14,233 nt of DNA from a candidate division WWE3 bacterium CG22_combo_CG10-13_8_21_14_all_39_12 (GTDB lineage Bacteria; Patescibacteriota; 4484-211; GCA-002791395): contig PCSU01000017.1 in NCBI GenBank assembly GCA_002771355.1, forward strand, positions 1-14,233. Direction: 5' to 3'. Position 1 is the first letter of the stretch, and each line of letters opens with the position of its first letter. The notes under the pieces are model-generated. The model ran no database searches and was not told the origin of the DNA. It saw only the letters and a list, made by a program, of their open reading frames with translations. The position numbers and the translations under genes were made by a program. Shown here in pieces: positions 6,866-11,824 of this stretch.

Positions 6866-6874
6866 ATTGTAGCA
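6866..6874 (-). promoter_or_regulatory. Extended -10 (TGC-TACAAT)
   Basis: On the minus strand, TGCTACAAT lies 12 bases before the ATG at 6853. There is no clear -35 and no Shine-Dalgarno downstream. Predicted leader of about 6 nt. Confidence 0.5.
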
Positions 6875-6920
6875 GAATATTTAAAACCCTTTGGTTCACC
6901 TGAAAAAAATTAACCTACAG

Positions 6921-7631
6921 CTAATCACCCACAGCTCCAGCAAACACATCAAAAATCTTATCTGAAAATATTGATTCTTGCGTTTCTATATGCCCTTGAA
7001 GACCAACCATAAAATGACGTGGGTTAGTACTTTCAATCGCCTCCACAATCCCATTTTTATCTTGGGCGCACACACGCAGTCCTTTGCCTAACTCATCTAC
7101 ACTTTGATGATGACCACAATTAACCTTGGTCTCAGTCATATTGGTAATTTTTGAAAGTTTAGTATCCGGCCCCATAGAAATATCCGTCACAACATCACCT
7201 AGCGTATCGTAGCCACCGCAATCATGACTAACTGCACATATGCTAGGGACGTGTTGGACGAGCGTCCCGCCACACGCTACATTAATCATCTGCATTCCAC
7301 GGCAAATTCCAAGGAGTGATTTTTTATCGTTTATTGCTCTTTTGGCAATCGAAAACTCTAACGCATCCAACTCGTCATTGACGACTTTCGTTTCTGCGTC
7401 TCGAGGCTGACCATACAGTGTGGGGTTAATATCTAGTCCGCCCATGAGTAAAATACCGCTAGCTTTTTCGTATGCGTCATCAATCATTTCTTTGGTAAAT
7501 AGTGTGGATATAAAGAGGGGAGTGAGGTTTCGTGGAATAAGTTTTTGCTGATACGACCGGCGCACAATATGCATTTGGCTTATGAGTGGTTCAGGAATAC
7601 CAATTGAGAGGGGAATGAGAACATAGTTCAT
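6921..7631 (-). CDS. Class I glutamine amidotransferase-like hydrolase (peptidase C26, PuuD-like)
   Basis: 236 aa. Relatives hydrolyse gamma-glutamyl bonds, for example gamma-glutamyl-GABA in the putrescine pathway. Seen: GGLDINPTLYGQ at 65-76 (family GG-D-NP-YG motif); the nucleophile elbow LLGICRGMQMINVACGGTLVQH with Cys110; VNCGHHQSVDELG, the usual HHQ element; and GLQGHIET carrying the triad His214 and Glu216. The last motif is normally GVQWHPE, so the Trp and Pro are replaced by Gly and Ile while the catalytic residues remain. Without polyamine genes nearby the substrate cannot be named; cell-wall or gamma-glutamyl peptide turnover are alternatives. TAAGAT with upstream TG lies 7 bases before the ATG. 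Confidence 0.88.
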   Translation of the reverse strand: MNYVLIPLSIGIPEPLISQMHIVRRSYQQKLIPRNLTPLFISTLFTKEMIDDAYEKASGILLMGGLDINPTLYGQPRDAETKVVNDELDALEFSIAKRAINDKKSLLGICRGMQMINVACGGTLVQHVPSICAVSHDCGGYDTLGDVVTDISMGPDTKLSKITNMTETKVNCGHHQSVDELGKGLRVCAQDKNGIVEAIESTNPRHFMVGLQGHIETQESIFSDKIFDVFAGAVGD

Positions 7632-7638
7632 CTGTGTA

Positions 7639-7647
7639 ATCTTACCA
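7639..7647 (-). promoter_or_regulatory. Extended -10 for the amidotransferase gene (TGG-TAAGAT)
   Basis: TGGTAAGAT on the minus strand, 7 bases from the ATG at 7631. This predicts a transcript that starts at or within a base of the start codon. It sits just beyond the stop of the 41-aa peptide gene. Confidence 0.55.
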
Positions 7648-7664
7648 AAAAAAGTGAAATGATC

Positions 7665-7790
7665 CTACAAACAAATATGATCGTATGCCCCGAATAAACA
7701 ATACTTCCCATGAACAAGTGAAAACACGTACAAAGCTATTGCCACTATAGAGATAAAACCAATCCAAAGAAGTATTTTTTCTTTATTCAT
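7665..7790 (-). CDS. Putative 41-aa membrane peptide
   Basis: Short reading frame MNKEKILLWIGFISIVAIAL followed by YVFSLVHGKYCLFGAYDHICL. It has a charged, lysine-bearing start, one transmembrane segment at about 6-25, then a short tail with two cysteines (KYCLF, HICL). This layout matches the other small anchored proteins of the window. It fills a gap that would otherwise be empty between tRNA-Val and the amidotransferase gene, in the same direction as both, 22 bp after the tRNA 3' end. No Shine-Dalgarno and no clear promoter (a TACATT lies 16 bases upstream). It could be a chance frame. Confidence 0.4.
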   Translation of the reverse strand: MNKEKILLWIGFISIVAIALYVFSLVHGKYCLFGAYDHICL

Positions 7791-7812
7791 TATTATTGTG
7801 TTTTCTAATGTA

Positions 7813-7889
7813 TGGTGAGCTCGATTGGACTTGAACCAACGACCTTTACAATGTCAATGTAACGCTCTAGCCAACTGAGCTACGAGCTC
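7813..7889 (-). tRNA. tRNA-Val(GAC), CCA encoded
   Basis: 77 nt. Acceptor stem GAGCTCG/CGAGCTC is a perfect 7 bp, followed by discriminator A and an encoded CCA. D-arm GCTC-AGTTGGCTA-GAGC; anticodon arm TTACA-TTGACAT-TGTAA with anticodon GAC (valine, GUC/GUU); T-arm GTTGG-TTCAAGT-CCAAT with one G-U pair. A fully regular cloverleaf. Confidence 0.97.
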
Positions 7890-8018
7890 ACAATTTATTC
7901 AGTACTTTCTCTAACTACATACTACATTATGTTAATTAAGCTTGAGCCCCCACTAGTTTGGCTTAGCCAAACTTTAAAAAGACATGTACTCATGTCTTAC
8001 TGAGCTACGAGCTCACAA
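7874..8018 (-). repeat. Duplicated tRNA-Val 5' end with an inserted hairpin pair
   Basis: ACTGAGCTACGAGCTCACAA (20 nt) occurs at 7874-7893 and again at 7999-8018. The first copy is the 5' 16 nt of tRNA-Val plus 4 nt of upstream flank. The second is a detached tRNA 5' fragment. Between them lie two perfect 8-bp hairpins: AGTTTGGC/GCCAAACT (7955-7973, loop TTA) and AAGACATG/CATGTCTT (7979-7998, loop TACT), the latter touching the second repeat. On the minus strand GAGC near 8013 could pair with GCTC near 7943, making a tRNA-sized (~71 nt) three-stem structure. Either a small element with a 20-bp duplication or a decayed second tRNA. Confidence 0.65.
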
Positions 8019-8065
8019 CATGACCATTATAGCGCATTAGTTGATGAGAAACAGCACTCGTCACG

Positions 8066-8086
8066 ATCCTGAAACCAGTTCAGGAT
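8066..8086. repeat. REP-like palindrome ATCCTGAA/TTCAGGAT
   Basis: Perfect 8-bp stem with a 5-base loop (ACCAG), flanked by GTC/GAC. It belongs to the GTCATxCTGAAnnnnTTTCAGxATC type of dispersed palindrome that I recall from many bacterial genomes. It lies in opposite orientation to the related copy at 8128-8148. Confidence 0.7.
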
Positions 8087-8127
8087 GACAAAAAACGATA
8101 GAAAAATATCTGAATAAACCGATCGTC

Positions 8128-8148
8128 ATTCTGAATTCATTTCAGAAT
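8128..8148. repeat. REP-like palindrome ATTCTGAA/TTCAGAAT
   Basis: Perfect 8-bp stem with a 5-base loop (TTCAT), preceded by CGTC and followed by CTC. It is the second member of an inverted pair with 8066-8086. It begins 10 bp beyond the trigger factor stop codon and could act in transcript 3'-end protection; no T-run makes it a classic terminator. Confidence 0.7.
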
Positions 8149-8158
8149 CTCTTGATAA

Positions 8159-9082
8159 CTACTTCTTAGCTATTTGATCTTTAATGAACGATAATACCTG
8201 AACGTAGGTAGGGGACTCGGGCAAATCCTTTTCAAACTGTTGTGCTAATTCTCCCAATACGAATCGTCCTTTAATTGAACGCTCAGCAGTCTCTTCAGAT
8301 TCTTTTTCTACATCCTCAATAGTCTTTCCTTGATTCTTCAAAAAATCTTTGTAATCAATCCCCAATTGCTGAACAATCTGAACCTGTTGCATCATCATTT
8401 GTTGTGCTTCTCCCATAACCAAATCATGTGCTATTTCAACTTTTGCTTCATCAATAAGCTGATCAATAATTCGCTCATCATATTCACGCTGTTCACGCTC
8501 TTGTACCACCTTAGGATCAACCTCTGGAGCTACGGGGGTAGCGTCTTTCTCATCAGAATTAGCAGCTTTACTCTTGGCATCTTCAATTGATGTTGCTGTT
8601 TCAATCACGGGCGCTTTTTCTTCAACTTCCTTTTTTACATCTTCTGGCTTTTGAGCTTTTTTTGCTGCCTTCTCCCAATCACCAAGTTCGACAACCGGTC
8701 TCTCAAACGTAGTAATAGTTAATGTTGTTCCTTCCTTTTGGATTTTTGGCCAAAAAACTTCTGCTGGAATTCCACCGTCAGCATCTTTGAGCTCATTCAT
8801 GGTTACACTGGGTTCTGTGATAGGGGATAACTTATGATTGGCCATAGCCTCACGGTACGCATCCTGTGCAACGTGACCAATAGTTTCTTCCACCAATTTT
8901 TCTTCTTTTACATTTTTTTCTACCATTTGAAGAGGAGCCTTACCTTTTCTAAACCCAGTAACTTCAACGTGAGGTGCAAACATATTTAAAGCATGCTCTT
9001 TGCCATGCATAATATCTTGTGCACTTGCGCTAACTACAATTTCTACTTTTCCATTTTTCTCTTTGTTTACATTGATTTCCAC
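8159..9082 (-). CDS. tig: Trigger factor chaperone lacking the FKBP domain
   Basis: 307 aa, against about 430-450 in most bacteria. Ribosome-associated chaperone that meets nascent chains at the exit tunnel. Residues 1-~130 are the ribosome-binding domain with the signature GFRKGKAP at 43-50 that contacts the large subunit, then VEETIGHVAQDAYREAM. Residues ~140-200 form a charged linker rich in Lys, Glu and Ala in place of the peptidyl-prolyl isomerase domain. Residues ~200-307 are the helical C-terminal chaperone domain (EREQREYDERIIDQLIDEAK, then LVMGEAQQMMMQQVQIVQQLG). Starts with GTG; a perfect TATAAT ends 7 bases upstream, so the mRNA is probably leaderless. No clpP, clpX or lon follows. 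The N-terminal signature makes the call safe. Confidence 0.93.
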   Translation of the reverse strand: MEINVNKEKNGKVEIVVSASAQDIMHGKEHALNMFAPHVEVTGFRKGKAPLQMVEKNVKEEKLVEETIGHVAQDAYREAMANHKLSPITEPSVTMNELKDADGGIPAEVFWPKIQKEGTTLTITTFERPVVELGDWEKAAKKAQKPEDVKKEVEEKAPVIETATSIEDAKSKAANSDEKDATPVAPEVDPKVVQEREQREYDERIIDQLIDEAKVEIAHDLVMGEAQQMMMQQVQIVQQLGIDYKDFLKNQGKTIEDVEKESEETAERSIKGRFVLGELAQQFEKDLPESPTYVQVLSFIKDQIAKK

Positions 9083-9088
9083 GTGTTT

Positions 9089-9094
9089 ATTATA
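9089..9094 (-). promoter_or_regulatory. -10 (TATAAT) for trigger factor, leaderless
   Basis: Perfect TATAAT on the minus strand, then AAACAC, then the GTG start. The expected transcription start is the G of the start codon. Confidence 0.65.
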
Positions 9095-9097
9095 CAG

Positions 9098-9115
9098 GGG
9101 TTAGGAAACTAACCC
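9098..9115. promoter_or_regulatory. Dyad GGGTTAG/CTAACCC in the trigger factor promoter
   Basis: Perfect 7-bp inverted repeat with a 4-base centre (GAAA), lying between the -10 (9089-9094) and where a -35 would be. A dyad here would be well placed as an operator; it could also be an unrelated hairpin. Confidence 0.4.
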
Positions 9116-9180
9116 GCCTACTCAAGCTATACGACTACACAAAACCGTCATTTTTTACTATAACAAAAGCATCTCACTAC

Positions 9181-9209
9181 TTGACGTTACACATCTAATA
9201 TGTAATAAT
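9181..9209 (+). promoter_or_regulatory. Promoter of the secreted-protein gene (TTGACG-17-AATAAT)
   Basis: TTGACG (9181-9186), 17 bases, AATAAT (9204-9209) with an upstream TG giving an extended -10. Predicted start near 9216, so the leader would be about 90 nt, unlike the other genes of the window. Confidence 0.5.
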
Positions 9210-9229
9210 CCACAAGCTTTAAACCTATC

Positions 9230-9297
9230 ATCCGTAAGATCACGAGATCCGTAAGATTGCGAGATCTTTAAGATCTCGCAATCTTTAGTCGAAGGAG
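9230..9297 (+). promoter_or_regulatory. Repeat-bearing, hairpin-forming 5' leader with strong Shine-Dalgarno
   Basis: Two 17-nt tandem units, ATCCGTAAGATCACGAG (9230-9246) and ATCCGTAAGATTGCGAG (9247-9263), are followed by a decayed third beginning ATCTTTAAGAT. Positions 9253-9285 form a 15-bp perfect hairpin (arms AAGATTGCGAGATCT and AGATCTCGCAATCTT). The first unit can pair with the same 3' arm with two mismatches, so two exclusive folds are possible. AAGGAG (9292-9297) follows, 7 bases before the TTG start. It may be a cis-regulatory leader; no known riboswitch class recognised. Confidence 0.5.
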
Positions 9298-9304
9298 AAT
9301 CGCG

Positions 9305-10558
9305 TTGAACTTTAAAAGAACTATCTCGTTTGTTTTGCTTGTAGTAATGGTCTTTAACTCATTCCCAACCACTATATTTGGGGAAGGGTTAGCGCCAGCT
9401 CAACCACTAGGGATTGAATCAAACCCTGGATGGGGACCTATTATGGAGAAAATCACACTTTCTTCGCAAGTGTTAACACAAGCAAATACAACACAAGCCC
9501 CAGTGGTTGATCCAGCTACATTGACTGAACGTCTCTATGTGCCCGCCATCAGTGGGCAACCAGGCTGTGCAGCACAGTTCACGTTTTTGCCATCTCAGAC
9601 AAGAGTCCAAAATTCTGACCTATGCTTGTTACTACCTGTCTCAGGTTTGGGACTTGCAATACCTGCGTCACAAAGTAGACAGGATCCAGATACCCCAGGA
9701 GTGTACCCATATTACATGCCAAATACCCACTGGACCGAGAAAATCGGCTCTATTGGTGCAACGCAGAATATGGATACCAACACCCAAACCCTGCGGCCTG
9801 GGACGGAGTACCCTACAAACATCGTTACTATTAAAATCAAACCTCATTACAGTGGTGATCAAGATAACCCAATTATTCCGGATTCTCTACCTGATTTATC
9901 AGGCATGGAATCTATGAATATTTTGGGGTCTATTCGCCACCCTGAGGCGCTTGATGCAATAGACCTTGAACGTCTCAATCGCGGTTTGAACTTTTTTAAC
10001 AACTTTAAGTTCAAGCCATTTCAAGTACCCGCGACTACACCGTTTCACGATATCCTCGGTGTAAGTAGCCTGACACCAGCCGCAACAGGAACTGTTAATC
10101 CTTCCGACATGGTCACGATCATGCCTGAAGAGTTAATCATCATGAATCCTATGCCGGGCGTATTACAGGTGCGGGTTGGATTCATGTTTGTCGAGCAAGA
10201 TATACCGGGATCACTGTTGTGGACACTCCACCCACTGTATCTTGCCATGGGTGACCATCATTACATGTCCATAGAATTTTTGTGGGCCCAAGCATGGTTT
10301 ACACAAACGGCATCTGAAGTTGACCAACATCTAAAGTTTCAGGTGGTAAGTCGCTCAGACATTCAGTGGGTTCCCGAAAGTGGACCCGACACAGAAATGA
10401 ATGTCTATATGAAAATAGCAACAATCGCCGGAATCGGTGCGTTGATCATACTGACCGCAGGACCTGATCCAAGCGATGTACTTTGGATCGGTTTGCTTGC
10501 AAAATCAGGAGCCTGGCGAAATGGGGTATCGCCAACGATAGTTACATACGGACCGTAA
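9305..10558 (+). CDS. Secreted protein of unknown function with C-terminal hydrophobic region
   Basis: 417 aa. The TTG start is chosen because a strong AAGGAG lies 7 bases upstream and a signal peptide begins there (MNFKRTISFVLLVVMVFNSF), with possible cleavage around residues 26-30. The mature part is rich in Pro, Thr and Asn and poor in Lys, with only two cysteines (C88 in QPGCAAQ, C107 in SDLCLLL), a likely disulfide. Residues ~363-395 are largely hydrophobic (MKIATIAGIGALIILTAG) and could be a membrane anchor; the terminal ~20 residues (GAWRNGVSPTIVTYGP) are polar. No family recognised. Base composition looks more GC-rich than its neighbours. Long leader, Shine-Dalgarno and composition together suggest a different history or special expression, perhaps as an abundant surface protein. 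Confidence 0.8.
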   Translation: MNFKRTISFVLLVVMVFNSFPTTIFGEGLAPAQPLGIESNPGWGPIMEKITLSSQVLTQANTTQAPVVDPATLTERLYVPAISGQPGCAAQFTFLPSQTRVQNSDLCLLLPVSGLGLAIPASQSRQDPDTPGVYPYYMPNTHWTEKIGSIGATQNMDTNTQTLRPGTEYPTNIVTIKIKPHYSGDQDNPIIPDSLPDLSGMESMNILGSIRHPEALDAIDLERLNRGLNFFNNFKFKPFQVPATTPFHDILGVSSLTPAATGTVNPSDMVTIMPEELIIMNPMPGVLQVRVGFMFVEQDIPGSLLWTLHPLYLAMGDHHYMSIEFLWAQAWFTQTASEVDQHLKFQVVSRSDIQWVPESGPDTEMNVYMKIATIAGIGALIILTAGPDPSDVLWIGLLAKSGAWRNGVSPTIVTYGP

Positions 10559-10564
10559 ATCAAA

Positions 10565-10596
10565 TGGAGGTGGGTGTTTAAAAACACCCACCTCCA
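10565..10596. terminator. Bidirectional terminator-like hairpin
   Basis: Perfect 15-bp stem (arms TGGAGGTGGGTGTTT and AAACACCCACCTCCA, loop AA) between the stop of the secreted-protein gene and the stop of htpX, which converge on it. It has a GC-rich base and an A/T-rich tip. No long T-run follows on either strand, so the mechanism may differ from a classic Rho-independent terminator. Confidence 0.6.
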
Positions 10597-10610
10597 ACAC
10601 ATCAATCTTT

Positions 10611-11492
10611 CTACATAGAACGTAACCTAGCAATGCGTTCTTCAATAGGAGGATGAGTCGAAAACATATTACTAATCTTTTCACCACGTTTTTTTAAGGG
10701 ATTTGATATATACAAGTGTGCAGTTGCACTATTTGCATGATCTAATGGATCAGGATCACCGGCAATTTTTTCTAAAGCCCTTGCAAGACCTTCGGGATAC
10801 CGAGTAATATTTACAGCCGACGCATCAGCCAAAAACTCTCTTTGGCGGGACAAAGCCATTTTTAAAAGTTGCGCCATAAGTGGAGCTAATATTGCACCAA
10901 TAATTGCAAACACCATCATCAAACCGTTACCTTCTTTTCTATCGCCACCTCTAAAAAATTGCGACCGTATAAATAATTCACCAGCCATCGCAATAATTCC
11001 AACCAACACAACAGCAATTGCCATCGTTCGAATATCATAGTTTTTAATATGTGACATCTCATGAGCAATTACACCTTCTAATTCAAGATCTTCAAGCTTT
11101 ACCAGTGCTCCACGAGTAACTGCAACCGCTGCGTGATTGGGATCACGACCTGTTGCAAACGCATTAATTGCCATATCTTCAATAACATATACTTTTGGTG
11201 GGGGAGTAATTCCCGTTGCAATAGACAAATTTTCTACAATTCGATACAACCGAACTTCATTACTTTTTGATACTTCTTTGGCACCAGACATAGCAATAGA
11301 AATCGAATCAGAAAAATAATAACTAGTGAACGAACTAAATATCGCAAAAATAATTGCAATAATAAAAAGACTGTATCCTGCCTGCAATGCTTGATCAAAT
11401 ACATAACCCATACCAACAATCACCACAATAAATGTAGCCATAATGATCCAACTTTTTCTTTTGTTCGATGCAATCTGTTCGTACATATTCAC
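10611..11492 (-). CDS. htpX: HtpX-like membrane zinc metalloprotease (M48)
   Basis: 293 aa, the usual length. Membrane protease of protein quality control that degrades damaged membrane proteins. Two N-terminal transmembrane segments (IIMATFIVVIVGMGYVF; LFIIAIIFAIFSSFTSYY), then a domain with PPKVYVIEDMAINAFATGRDP, and the zinc site AHEMSHIKNYD (His144, Glu145, His148) with the third ligand Glu219 in REFLADASAV. Two more membrane segments lie between (MAIAVVLVGIIAMAG; MVFAIIGAILAPLMAQLL). The C-terminus FSTHPPIEERIARLRSM is the family ending. Start GTG at 11492 is chosen because TATAAT ends 7 bases before it; ATG at 11486 is the alternative. The active site is complete. Confidence 0.96.
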   Translation of the reverse strand: MNMYEQIASNKRKSWIIMATFIVVIVGMGYVFDQALQAGYSLFIIAIIFAIFSSFTSYYFSDSISIAMSGAKEVSKSNEVRLYRIVENLSIATGITPPPKVYVIEDMAINAFATGRDPNHAAVAVTRGALVKLEDLELEGVIAHEMSHIKNYDIRTMAIAVVLVGIIAMAGELFIRSQFFRGGDRKEGNGLMMVFAIIGAILAPLMAQLLKMALSRQREFLADASAVNITRYPEGLARALEKIAGDPDPLDHANSATAHLYISNPLKKRGEKISNMFSTHPPIEERIARLRSM

Positions 11493-11498
11493 GGTATT

Positions 11499-11504
11499 AT
11501 TATA
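11499..11504 (-). promoter_or_regulatory. -10 (TATAAT) for htpX, leaderless
   Basis: Perfect TATAAT, then AATACC, then the GTG start, the same geometry as the trigger factor gene. No convincing -35. Confidence 0.6.
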
Positions 11505-11537
11505 CGATACATGTCAGTACTAATCTTCTTGCTGGCG

Positions 11538-11642
11538 CGAATAACAACCTAGTTATTCGGTTCGATCCCCCAAGATCAGTGAATTTGAGTTTGGCGACGT
11601 GGAGTTTGTTCAACAAACTCCTAAACATTGCTACCGCAATGT
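11538..11642. repeat. Hairpin cluster beside tRNA-Leu
   Basis: Three perfect hairpins within 105 bp: CGAATAAC/GTTATTCG (11538-11559, loop AACCTA), GGAGTTTGTT/AACAAACTCC (11601-11621, one-base centre) and ACATTGC/GCAATGT (11625-11642, loop TACC), the last ending 3 bp from the tRNA 3' end. Between the first two, GGTTCGATCCCCC (11559-11571) copies the T-arm of the adjacent tRNA-Leu (GGTTCGAGTCCCCC) on the opposite strand with one base missing; TCTTG (11527-11531) can pair with CAAGA (11571-11575) around it. The two hairpins next to the tRNA might end its transcript, but there is no T-run. The region carries no credible protein gene. Confidence 0.6.
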
Positions 11643-11644
11643 AA

Positions 11645-11733
11645 TGGTGCCGAAGGGGGGACTCGAACCCCCACGTCCGATAAAGGACACTGGATTCTAA
11701 GTCCAGCCTGTCTACCAGTTCCAGCACTTCGGC
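11645..11733 (-). tRNA. tRNA-Leu(UAG), CCA encoded
   Basis: 89 nt. Acceptor stem GCCGAAG/CTTCGGC is perfect, then A and an encoded CCA. Anticodon arm CTGGA-CTTAGAA-TCCAG with anticodon TAG (leucine, CUA family). A long class II variable arm of about 15 nt (around TCCTTTATCGGA). T-arm GGGGG-TTCGAGT-CCCCC. Confidence 0.97.
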
Positions 11734-11741
11734 CTGCATAA

Positions 11742-11747
11742 ATTATA
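11742..11747 (-). promoter_or_regulatory. -10 (TATAAT) for tRNA-Leu
   Basis: Perfect TATAAT on the minus strand, 8 bases before the mature tRNA 5' end. Transcription would begin only 1-2 nt before the mature end. No matching -35. Confidence 0.55.
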
Positions 11748-11784
11748 CCTTACTACAACCGATACAACCCCCATCAACAATCTA

Positions 11785-11813
11785 TTGCAAAGATATCGCA
11801 TAAAAGCTACGAT
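11785..11813 (+). promoter_or_regulatory. Promoter of the kinase/regulator operon (TTGCAA-17-TACGAT)
   Basis: TTGCAA (11785-11790), 17 bases, TACGAT (11808-11813), 11 bases before the kinase ATG at 11825. Predicted leader about 4-5 nt; no Shine-Dalgarno. Confidence 0.55.
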
Positions 11814-11824
11814 GTAATAAAGTA

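Noticed and set aside
8330..8590. 86-aa plus-strand frame inside trigger factor
   Set aside because: Shadow of the trigger factor gene in another frame; the Leu/Asn-rich composition is typical of antisense frames.
9230..9285. CRISPR-like array
   Set aside because: The 17-nt units are directly tandem with no spacers and only two intact copies; no cas genes.
11500..11739. 79-aa minus-strand frame (MQAEVLELVDRLDLESS...)
   Set aside because: Its first part is a translation of the tRNA-Leu gene, a well-known false prediction; the rest runs through the hairpin cluster.
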